Of a stretch of DNA of 17,401 nucleotides, positions 1 through 6,366 are shown piece after piece; position 1 is the first letter of the stretch, and each line of letters opens with the position of its first letter. The DNA is from GJ-E10 sp035625725 (GTDB lineage Bacteria > Pseudomonadota > Gammaproteobacteria > Burkholderiales > Burkholderiaceae_F). The DNA is taken from contig DASPPB010000027.1 in assembly GCA_035625725.1 (NCBI GenBank), positions 1 through 17,401 of the forward strand, written 5' to 3'. The notes under the pieces were generated by a model that was not told the DNA's origin, ran no database searches, and worked only from the letters and a program-made list of their open reading frames with translations. The translations under genes were made by a program, and so were the position numbers.

Positions 1-237
1 CTGGGATCCATGGTCGGCAGCTATTTCGGCGCGGCCTTCTTCGTAATCTTGCCGTTACTGCTCAATCGCGTCCCCGAGATGATCGGAATCGACGTCTCCA
101 CGGCGATGAAATCCCATATGGAGGCGATGATTTTCGGCGGCCTGATCGTATTCTTTCTGGCCGCCGAGCCCATGGGACTTGCACGCCTTTGGGCCATCGG
201 CAAGGAAAAACTGCGCCTCTGGCCATTTCCCCATTGA
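1..237 (+). CDS. LivM-like ABC transporter permease, C-terminal fragment
   Basis: This is the last 78 codons of an inner-membrane permease of the branched-chain amino-acid (HAAT/LivM) ABC family; the frame is open at the left edge, so the start lies outside the window. Visible are one hydrophobic segment near residues 7-24 (FFVILPLLL), a second near 40-55 (MIFGGLIVFFLAAEP), and the basic, aromatic tail ending LRLWPFPH, which is typical of LivM C-termini. The fragment precedes a binding protein and a LivF-type ATPase on the same strand, as expected of one uptake operon. The second permease and the LivG ATPase are presumably upstream, outside the window. The family assignment is firm, but the substrate cannot be read from this piece. 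Confidence 0.85.
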   Translation: MGSMVGSYFGAAFFVILPLLLNRVPEMIGIDVSTAMKSHMEAMIFGGLIVFFLAAEPMGLARLWAIGKEKLRLWPFPH

Positions 238-293
238 CCGAAGCGCTCGCGCCGAGCAATCTGCGATAACAACGATACAAAGGAGACCAAATA

Positions 294-1640
294 ATGAGGA
301 CGAAGATCACGAGGCCGTTGGGCTGGATCACGTTAGCGGCCTGCGCGGCGGCCCTGGCGAGCAGCGCCGCGGGCCAGGACGCGGCTGCGGCCAAGGAGCA
401 GTTCATGCCGCTTCTCGTATACCGCACTGGCCCCTACGCACCCAATGGCACGCCCTGGGCCGACGGCAAGCAGGATTATCTGAAGCTCATTAATGCGCGC
501 GACGGCGGTGTAAACGGCGTCAAAATCACGTACGAAGAATGCGAGACCGAATACAAGACCGACCGGGGCGTGGAATGCTACGAACGCCTCAAAAGCAAAG
601 GCCCGACCGGCGCAGCCCTGTTCGACCCGCAGTCCACCGGAATTACCTTCGCGCTGACGGAACGCGCGCCCGTCGACAAAATTCCGCTGATGACCGTAGG
701 CTACGGACGCGCGGAATCGCAAGATGGCACCATCTTCAAATGGAACTTCCCGCTGTTGGGTACGTACTGGACCGCGGCGGACGTCCTTGTGCAGCACATC
801 GCCAAGCGTGAAGGCGGCTACGAGCACCTCAAAGGCAAGAAAATCGCTCTCGTCTTCCATGACTCGCCCTACGGCAAGGAGCCGATTCCAATGCTCGAGG
901 AACTCTCACGCGAGCACGGCTTCGAGCTGCTCAAGATCCCGGTGACGCCTCCCGGTGTGGAACAGAAGGCCGTGTGGCTGCAGGTGCGCCAACTGCGCCC
1001 GGACTACGTGCTGCTGTGGGGGTGGGGCGTGATGAATTCGACGGCGCTCAAGGAAGCCCAAGAAATGGCGTATCCGCGCGATCATCTGCTGGGCGTCTGG
1101 TGGTCGGGTGCCGAGCCCGACGTCAAGGATGTCGGCGAGGGGGCCAAGGGCTACACCGCACTGACCATTCAGTACGGAGCGGGTGTGAGCAAAGTGCAAA
1201 ACGACGTCCTCAAGTACGTGTACGACAAGGGCCAGGGTACGGGTCCGCGCGAGGAAGTGGGCACCGTGCTCTACAACCGGGGGCTGATCATCGCGATGCT
1301 CGGCGTCGAGGCGGTGCGCCGCGCGCAGGAGCACTTTGGCAAGGGCAAGCCGATGACGGGCGAGCAGGTGCGCTGGGGCCTGGAGCACCTGGCGCTGGAC
1401 CAAAAGAGGCTTGATGCGCTGGGTTTTGGCGAGATGCTCAAACCCGTCGCGACGTCTTGTTCCGACCACATTGGAGCCTCGTTTGTGCGCATCCAGACCT
1501 GGGACGGCACCAAGTGGGTGGCTGGCGACCTCTACGAGGCCAACCAGAAGCTCATCACGCCCATGGCCGATCGCGCGGCCGAGGCCTATGGTGCGGAAAA
1601 GCACATTGCGCCGCGCACCGCGCAGGACTGCCAGAGCTAG
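294..1640 (+). CDS. Periplasmic substrate-binding protein of a Liv/HAAT-type ABC transporter
   Basis: A 448-residue type I periplasmic binding protein of the LivJ/LivK superfamily that should capture the substrate and deliver it to the permease encoded just upstream. A Sec signal peptide is visible: basic MRTKITR, then a hydrophobic Ala-rich core, with likely cleavage near residues 26-27 (SSAAGQ). Two cysteines about 14 residues apart (EECETEY...GVECYER) could form a disulfide. The start is well supported by AAGGAG upstream of ATG 294. At 448 residues it is longer than classical LivJ (about 365), matching a subgroup that travels with PaaK-like ligases and is often assigned to aromatic or other carboxylic acids. 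It is probably one operon with the LivF-like and ligase genes that follow. The substrate is unknown. Confidence 0.9.
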   Translation: MRTKITRPLGWITLAACAAALASSAAGQDAAAAKEQFMPLLVYRTGPYAPNGTPWADGKQDYLKLINARDGGVNGVKITYEECETEYKTDRGVECYERLKSKGPTGAALFDPQSTGITFALTERAPVDKIPLMTVGYGRAESQDGTIFKWNFPLLGTYWTAADVLVQHIAKREGGYEHLKGKKIALVFHDSPYGKEPIPMLEELSREHGFELLKIPVTPPGVEQKAVWLQVRQLRPDYVLLWGWGVMNSTALKEAQEMAYPRDHLLGVWWSGAEPDVKDVGEGAKGYTALTIQYGAGVSKVQNDVLKYVYDKGQGTGPREEVGTVLYNRGLIIAMLGVEAVRRAQEHFGKGKPMTGEQVRWGLEHLALDQKRLDALGFGEMLKPVATSCSDHIGASFVRIQTWDGTKWVAGDLYEANQKLITPMADRAAEAYGAEKHIAPRTAQDCQS

Positions 1641-1682
1641 GCGCAAGGGGGGTGGCGCGAGCCGTCCGCACGCCTGCGCGCC

Positions 1683-2564
1683 ATGAGCGTGCCGCTTGGC
1701 TCCCCGCCGCCCGCGCCCGAAGGCGCAGGCGGCGCCCTGCTTGCCGTCAACGGCATCGAGGTGATCTACAACCGGGTCATCCTCGTGCTCAAGGGAGTAT
1801 CGCTCACGGTGCCGCGCGGGGGCATCGTGGCGCTGCTCGGTGCGAACGGTGCGGGCAAGACCACCACGCTTCGGGCCGTCTCCAATTTGCTGCGGGGCGA
1901 ACGCGGCGAGGTGACCAAGGGCAGCATCGTCTATGACGGCCAGCGAATCGAGCGGCTGTCGCCCTACGATCTTGTTTGCCGCGGCGTTGTCCAGGTGATG
2001 GAGGGCCGGCGTTGCTTTGCGCACCTCACGATCGAAGAGAATCTGCTTACCGGCGCCTACACCGGCGCGGCCGACGGGGCCACGCGGCGTCGCGCTGCGC
2101 ACGCGCGAAGCGCCCCAGCCGCCCAGATGCTGGAGCGCGTATACCACTACTTTCCGCGCTTAAAGCACCGGCGCACGAGCCAGGCCGGCTACACCTCGGG
2201 CGGCGAGCAGCAGATGTGTGCGATCGGCCGCGCGCTCATGGCGCACCCATCGATGATCTTGCTCGATGAGCCATCGATGGGTCTTGCTCCGCAGGTGGTC
2301 GCCGAGATCTTCGGTATCGTTGAGGATCTCAACGAGCGCGAGGGCGTGTCGTTCCTGCTGGCCGAGCAAAATGCGCACATCGCGCTGCGCTATGCGCGCT
2401 ACGGCTACATTCTCGAAAACGGCCGCATCGTGATGGACGGCGAGGCGAGCTCCCTCGAGTCCAACGAGGACGTCAAGGAGTTTTATCTGGGTCTGTCGCG
2501 CGACGGGCGGCGCAGTTTCCGCGACGCCAAGTTCTACCGGCGCCGCAAGCGCTGGTTGGCGTAA
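1683..2564 (+). CDS. LivF-like ABC transporter ATP-binding protein
   Basis: A 293-residue cytoplasmic ATPase that energises uptake through the Liv-type permease. Walker A is GANGAGKT (residues 53-60); the Q-loop region reads VVQVMEGRR, characteristic of LivF; the ABC signature is TSGGEQQ (171-177, with T in place of the usual L); Walker B is MILLDEP with D195-E196; and the H-loop follows LLAEQNAH. It is longer than typical LivF (about 235): it has a Pro/Ala-rich N-terminal extension, an Arg/Ala-rich insertion before the signature motif, and a basic C-terminal tail (RRRKRWLA). The start ATG 1683 lies 43 bases after the binding-protein stop, and no strong Shine-Dalgarno sequence is visible. It forms a transport operon with the flanking genes. 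Confidence 0.92.
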   Translation: MSVPLGSPPPAPEGAGGALLAVNGIEVIYNRVILVLKGVSLTVPRGGIVALLGANGAGKTTTLRAVSNLLRGERGEVTKGSIVYDGQRIERLSPYDLVCRGVVQVMEGRRCFAHLTIEENLLTGAYTGAADGATRRRAAHARSAPAAQMLERVYHYFPRLKHRRTSQAGYTSGGEQQMCAIGRALMAHPSMILLDEPSMGLAPQVVAEIFGIVEDLNEREGVSFLLAEQNAHIALRYARYGYILENGRIVMDGEASSLESNEDVKEFYLGLSRDGRRSFRDAKFYRRRKRWLA

Positions 2565-2570
2565 ACCCGA

Positions 2571-3821
2571 TTGGCGCAGGTGACCGTGGCGCAATACTTC
2601 GACACCCGGGAGACGCGCGATGCGCGCGCACGCGAACGCGACCTGGAGCTGCGCCTGCCGCTGCTCCTTGCATCGGCCCTGCGCGCGCCGGGCTGGCGCC
2701 GGCACCTGGGTGCGATCGATCCGAACAGCGTCAATTCGCGCGCGGCGCTGGCGAAGCTGCCCTTGTTGCGCAAGTCCGCGCTCTCCGAGCTGCAAGCGCA
2801 GGCGCCGCCACTTGCCGGCCTCGTGCCCGGGTCGCTCGCCGATTTCGGCCGCGTCTTCGCCTCGCCCGGCCCGATCCACGAAGTCGAAGGGCGTGAGGAC
2901 GATTGCTGGCGCTCCGCGCGCGGGCTGTTTGCCGCCGGGGTGCGCGAGGGCGATCTCGTCCTGAACACCTTCGGCTACCACCTCACCCCGGGGGGCTTCA
3001 TCATCGATGCGGGTGCCCGTGCGCTGGGCTGTCCGGTGATCGCGGCCGGGCCCGGCAATACCGAGCAGCAGGTGCAGCTGCTCGCACAGCTAAAGCCCAG
3101 CGTGTATTGCGGCACGCCGGACTTTCTGAAGATCTTGCTCGATGCCGCACAGCGCACCGGCCTGCCCAGTCCGTTGCGCAAAGCCGTCGTCTCGGGAGCG
3201 GCATTTCCCTCCTCGCTGCGCGCTGAGTTTGCCGAGCGCGGAGTCGAAGCCTTTCAAATCTACGCCACCGCGGACTTGGGGCTGGTGGCCTATGAGACGT
3301 CGGCGCGCGAAGGGCTGGTCGTGGCCGAAGACGTTTTGCTTGAGATCGTGCGTCCGGGCACGGGGGACCCCGTCGCCGAGGGCGAGGTGGGCGAGGTGGT
3401 GGTGACTTCGTTTGATCACGACCGGCCCTGGATTCGCTTGGCGCTGGGCGATCTTTCGGCCGTAATGCCGGGCGCTTCGCCGTGCGGTCGAACCAACCAG
3501 CGCATACGCGGCTGGCTCGGGCGCGCTGACCAGACAACCAAGGTCAAGGGCATGTTCGTTCGCCCCGAGCAAATCGCCGAGCTGCTACGCCAGCATCCCG
3601 AGGTCGATCGGGCGCGGCTCGTCGTGACCCGCGTGGGCGAAGCCGATACGGCAACACTGCGCATCGAAGCCAGCGCGGCCGCCGGAGCTGTCGAGCGCAT
3701 CGCCCAGAGCTTTCGATCGATCGCCCAGGTGGGTGCCCAAGTCGAACTCGTCGGCCGCGGCACGCTGCCCAACGACGGCAAGGTCATTGAGGATGCGCGG
3801 ACGCTGCAGGCAACGGGCTAG
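2571..3821 (+). CDS. PaaK-like AMP-binding protein (phenylacetate-CoA ligase family)
   Basis: A 416-residue protein of the phenylacetate-CoA ligase branch of the adenylate-forming superfamily. Such enzymes join a carboxylic acid to CoA using ATP. Supporting segments are VVSGAAFPSSLRAEF, the A5-like motif IYATADLG (canonical PaaK has YGxTE), RLALGDLS, and the C-terminal hinge WLGRADQTTKVKGMFV. The usual Ser/Thr/Gly-rich phosphate-binding loop (SSGTTGxP) is not seen; the corresponding place reads FASPGPIHE (about residues 96-104). This is a divergent subgroup associated with Liv transporters, so catalysis is uncertain. It begins 6 bases after the LivF-like stop, so it is probably co-transcribed. 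The start is uncertain: TTG 2571 is the first possible codon after an in-frame stop, GTG 2580 and 2586 are alternatives, and none has a clear ribosome site. Confidence 0.8.
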   Translation: MAQVTVAQYFDTRETRDARARERDLELRLPLLLASALRAPGWRRHLGAIDPNSVNSRAALAKLPLLRKSALSELQAQAPPLAGLVPGSLADFGRVFASPGPIHEVEGREDDCWRSARGLFAAGVREGDLVLNTFGYHLTPGGFIIDAGARALGCPVIAAGPGNTEQQVQLLAQLKPSVYCGTPDFLKILLDAAQRTGLPSPLRKAVVSGAAFPSSLRAEFAERGVEAFQIYATADLGLVAYETSAREGLVVAEDVLLEIVRPGTGDPVAEGEVGEVVVTSFDHDRPWIRLALGDLSAVMPGASPCGRTNQRIRGWLGRADQTTKVKGMFVRPEQIAELLRQHPEVDRARLVVTRVGEADTATLRIEASAAAGAVERIAQSFRSIAQVGAQVELVGRGTLPNDGKVIEDARTLQATG

Positions 3822-3836
3822 CCCCCTACCGGGGCT
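3820..3836. terminator. Short hairpin between convergent genes, possible weak terminator
   Basis: AGCCCC and GGGGCT form a perfect 6-bp stem around a 5-base loop. It runs from the stop codon of the PaaK-like gene to the stop codon of the convergent rcoM gene, which are only 14 bases apart. Neither strand has a clear uridine tract, so a classical intrinsic terminator is not proven. The position between two converging transcripts suggests a bidirectional attenuating or mRNA-end-protecting role. Confidence 0.35.
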
Positions 3837-4648
3837 TAATCCCCCGTTGCCAATTGCAGCGGCGCGCGTGCCTCGCCCTGGCTTGCTCGGCCAAACGGCG
3901 GCCGAGTCAGTCCCAGCGCCTCCTTCAAAGCGTGAATCCGGCTTCTGCCCACGGGCACGCGTGGCGATTTGTGCCCGTCCATGACCACGATGTAGTTCTC
4001 GCCTTCGCGCTCGATCGTCTTGGCGTGGTGCAGATTGATGAAAAAACTTCGATGCGTGCGCAAGAACCGCTCCGGGTCCAGGCGCTCCTCCAGATCCGCG
4101 AGCGACAGATTGCAAAAATACTGCTGATCGCGCGTGTGCACCGTCGTGTAATGCGCCTCGGAGTGCATCCACACCACGTCGTCGAGCGACAGCAGCAGCA
4201 CGCGGTTGTGTAGAAGCACCGGCAGTTTGATGAGCCGGCGCGGGGGGCTCGCGGATTCGGCCGCTTCCCCCGGCCGTGAAGTGTCCGCCTGCGTAGTGAT
4301 GTCCGTCAGGTCGTAGAACACCATGCACGATCCAACCGACGCTTCGTGGCCCATGAGTTTGGTGACTTTGATGAGCAGAACTCGATCCGGTATCGAAATC
4401 ATCATTGTCATCGGCGGCGGAGAGTCCACGGGGCAGCGCGCAGTCTTTTCGGCCGCGTCAAGCAGCAGTTGAATCTTGTCGCGGCTTTTTTCGGGATGGA
4501 ACTGCAGCACGTCTCGACCGATCGCGTCGCCTTGCATCTCGCCCAAGACGCGAAGCGCAACGGCGTTCATCCCCGCGATCCGGTTCTCGGCGTCGAGCAG
4601 AACGACCCCGGGATCGAACCGTTGCAGCTTGTAGTAGAAGCTCTCCAT
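3836..4648 (-). CDS. rcoM: RcoM-type CO-sensing transcriptional regulator (heme PAS + LytTR)
   Basis: A 270-residue single-component regulator. Residues 1-120 form a PAS domain close to Burkholderia xenovorans RcoM: the QFHPEKSRDK segment gives His51 (equivalent to heme ligand His74), ARCPVDSPPP gives Cys72 (Cys94, the ligand in ferric protein), and MTMMISIPDR gives Met82 (Met104, the ligand displaced by CO). His-to-Cys spacing is 21 rather than 20. A variable linker (121-137) leads to a LytTR DNA-binding domain (about 138-240, with SEAHYTTVHT and FLRTHRSFFINL). The start is ATG 4648, preceded by AGAGGG at good spacing; upstream extension to 4720 is open but lacks homology to the family. It is divergent from the cox operon, whose promoter carries the expected operator triplet, so it is the likely CO-dependent activator. 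Confidence 0.92.
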   Translation of the reverse strand: MESFYYKLQRFDPGVVLLDAENRIAGMNAVALRVLGEMQGDAIGRDVLQFHPEKSRDKIQLLLDAAEKTARCPVDSPPPMTMMISIPDRVLLIKVTKLMGHEASVGSCMVFYDLTDITTQADTSRPGEAAESASPPRRLIKLPVLLHNRVLLLSLDDVVWMHSEAHYTTVHTRDQQYFCNLSLADLEERLDPERFLRTHRSFFINLHHAKTIEREGENYIVVMDGHKSPRVPVGRSRIHALKEALGLTRPPFGRASQGEARAPLQLATGD

Positions 4649-4768
4649 GGTCCCTCTACTGTAGGCGCTTTGGACTGCGCAGTGTGCCGATTTTGCCGCA
4701 GTACGCGCCCAGACGGACATCGCAATACCTATGACAAATTTGTGGTTGTTCGGTCCGGCGGACCGCGT

Positions 4769-4814
4769 TTCGTGCAGCGCAGCCGCGGTTCATGCACCAG
4801 AGCCGGCTTTCATG
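4769..4814 (+). promoter_or_regulatory. Predicted RcoM operator: three TTnnnG direct repeats at 20-bp spacing
   Basis: TTCGTG (4769), TTCATG (4789) and TTCATG (4809) recur at exactly 20-bp intervals, and bases around them are also shared: repeats 1 and 2 are followed by CA and AGCCG at equal offsets. Characterised RcoM operators consist of three direct repeats with core TTnnnG spaced about two helical turns (recalled as 21 bp), with an optimal site like CnnC(C/A)(G/A)TTCAnG. Repeat 2, CCGCGGTTCATG, fits all but one defined position. A weaker TTCGGT lies another 20 bp upstream (4749). The triplet sits 134-179 bases before coxM. Confidence 0.85.
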
Positions 4815-4817
4815 AAT

Positions 4818-4852
4818 TTGTGCACAACAGCACGCGCGCCGCAAAAGATACT
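4818..4852 (+). promoter_or_regulatory. Candidate cox promoter just downstream of the operator
   Basis: GATACT (4847-4852) is a 4/6 match to a -10 box. The region 17 bases upstream has no good -35, as expected for an activator-dependent promoter. The perfect palindrome TTGTGCACAA (4818-4827) overlaps the expected -35 position and begins 4 bases after the last TTnnnG repeat, which would place an activator next to RNA polymerase. This is inference from spacing only; the transcription start is not known. Confidence 0.3.
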
Positions 4853-4947
4853 TCTTTTGGTCTCTGCTTCGAAACCCGCGCGCCGCACCGCCCGCCCGCG
4901 TGCCCGCGCGGATCGTCGCTTGCCGCAGCCAACTCTCGGGAGGAAGT

Positions 4948-5811
4948 GTGATTCCACGCCCATTCGAATACCACGCGCCGGCAAGCCTGCCCGACGCTCT
5001 TTCGTTGCTGCATCGCTACGGCGACGAGGCCAAGCTTCTGGCCGGCGGGCACAGCCTGCTGCCCATGATGAAGCTGCGCTTCGCCGCGCCGGGGCACCTC
5101 ATTGACCTGGGCAAGATCGGAGAGCTAAAAGGCATCCGCCAGGTGGGCAACGAAATCCACATCGGCGCCATGACAACGGAAAACGAACTCGTCTGGTCGC
5201 CGCTGCTGGCGCAAAAAGTGCCCCTGCTCGTCGAGGGTGCGCGGCTGATCTCCGATCCGCAGGTGCGCTACAAGGGCACGATCGGCGGGGACATCGCCCA
5301 TGGCGATCCGGGCAACGATCACCCCGCACTGATGCTGGCGCTGGATGCAAGTTTTGTTTTGCGCAGCGCCAAGGGCGAGCGAACCGTGCCGGCCGGCGGG
5401 TTCTTCCGCGGGCCGTTTGTCACGGCGATGGAGCCCGAGGAGGTGCTCACGCGCATCCAGATCCCGATTCCGGGCGCGGGCACCGGATGGTGTTACGCAA
5501 AGCTCAAGCGCAAGACCGGGGACTTTGCCACGGCCGCGGCCGCCGCCTTGCTGCGCGCGAAGGCCGGGCGCGTCGAGTTTGTGCGCCTCGCGCTCACCAA
5601 TGTGGGCGCAACGCCCCTGAAGGCGCAGGCCGCCGAGCAGTACCTGCAGGGCCGTGCGTTTGACGACGCCGCGATCGCCGAGGCCGCGCGGCTGGCGATG
5701 AGTATCTGCGAGCCCAGCGTTGATCAGCGCGGCGACACCGCCTACAAGACCGCGATGGCCGGCGAGATGACCCAGCGAGCGCTGCGCACCGCGGCCTCGC
5801 GCTCCCAGTAG
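4948..5811 (+). CDS. coxM: Aerobic carbon monoxide dehydrogenase, medium (FAD) subunit
   Basis: The FAD-binding subunit of the (LMS)2 molybdenum-copper CODH, which passes electrons from the 2Fe-2S clusters of CoxS to quinone. The two signature FAD motifs are present at the positions known from Oligotropha CoxM: AGGHS at residues 32-36 and TIGG at 111-114. Length is 287 residues, essentially the family value (about 288). The start is GTG 4948, preceded by GGGAGGAA; it gives the N-terminus MIPRPFEYHAP, aligning with the family. An in-frame ATG at 4900 would add 16 unrelated residues and is disfavoured. It is the first gene of the cox operon, followed by coxS after 22 bases. Confidence 0.95.
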   Translation: MIPRPFEYHAPASLPDALSLLHRYGDEAKLLAGGHSLLPMMKLRFAAPGHLIDLGKIGELKGIRQVGNEIHIGAMTTENELVWSPLLAQKVPLLVEGARLISDPQVRYKGTIGGDIAHGDPGNDHPALMLALDASFVLRSAKGERTVPAGGFFRGPFVTAMEPEEVLTRIQIPIPGAGTGWCYAKLKRKTGDFATAAAAALLRAKAGRVEFVRLALTNVGATPLKAQAAEQYLQGRAFDDAAIAEAARLAMSICEPSVDQRGDTAYKTAMAGEMTQRALRTAASRSQ

Positions 5812-5833
5812 CCCGATGCCCCAGGAGATTTCC

Positions 5834-6319
5834 ATGGCGAATTCGCAAACCGTTTCGTTCACGCTCAACGGGAAGGCCGTGCAAGTCGAGGTCGAGCCGC
5901 GCGAGCTGCTGATCCACACGCTGCGCGAGCGGCTGCGCCACACGGGGCCGCACATCGGCTGCGAGACCACGCATTGCGGCGCCTGCACGGTGGATATCGA
6001 TGCGATGAGCATCAAGTCCTGCACCGTTCTAACCGTACAGTGCGAAGGCACCCAGATCCTCACGGTTGAGGGCCTCGAACAAAACGGCCATCTGCACGCC
6101 CTGCAGGAGGCGTTCACGCAAGAGCACGCACTGCAGTGCGGCTACTGTACGCCGGGCATGATCACGCGCGCCTACCGGCTGCTGCAGGAGATTCCCCAAC
6201 CCACGGAGCAGGAGATCCGCTACTGGATGGCGGGCAACCTGTGCCGGTGCACGGGCTACCAGAACATCGTCAAAGCGGTGCAGTCCGCGGCCGCCAAGCT
6301 TGCGGCGCAGCCCGCCTGA
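5834..6319 (+). CDS. coxS: Aerobic carbon monoxide dehydrogenase, small (2Fe-2S) subunit
   Basis: A 161-residue iron-sulfur subunit that relays electrons from the Mo-Cu site of CoxL to FAD in CoxM. The N-terminal plant-ferredoxin-like domain holds the distal cluster ligands C43, C48, C51 and C63 (GCETTHCGAC...KSC). The C-terminal helical domain holds the proximal cluster ligands C102, C105, C137 and C139 (QCGYC and CRCTGYQN). All eight cysteines are intact. The start is ATG 5834, preceded by AGGAGA at 5-base spacing; the upstream in-frame ATG at 5816 has no ribosome site. It lies between coxM and coxL in the standard M-S-L order. Confidence 0.96.
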   Translation: MANSQTVSFTLNGKAVQVEVEPRELLIHTLRERLRHTGPHIGCETTHCGACTVDIDAMSIKSCTVLTVQCEGTQILTVEGLEQNGHLHALQEAFTQEHALQCGYCTPGMITRAYRLLQEIPQPTEQEIRYWMAGNLCRCTGYQNIVKAVQSAAAKLAAQPA

Positions 6320-6366
6320 GGCCGCGGCGGCCAACGCTTTTCGCAAATCACCCGGGAGATTGCCTC

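Noticed and set aside
906..2147. A 413-codon open frame on the - strand opposite the binding protein and LivF-like gene
   Set aside because: Antisense shadow of two well supported genes, with low-complexity composition and no recognisable domain.
4649..4720. N-terminal extension of the RcoM homologue to ATG 4720
   Set aside because: The 24 added residues have no PAS homology, and ATG 4648 has a good Shine-Dalgarno sequence.
6136..6366. N-terminal extension of coxL into coxS
   Set aside because: The extra 77 residues are an out-of-frame reading of coxS; ATG 6367 has GGGAGA upstream and gives the family length.
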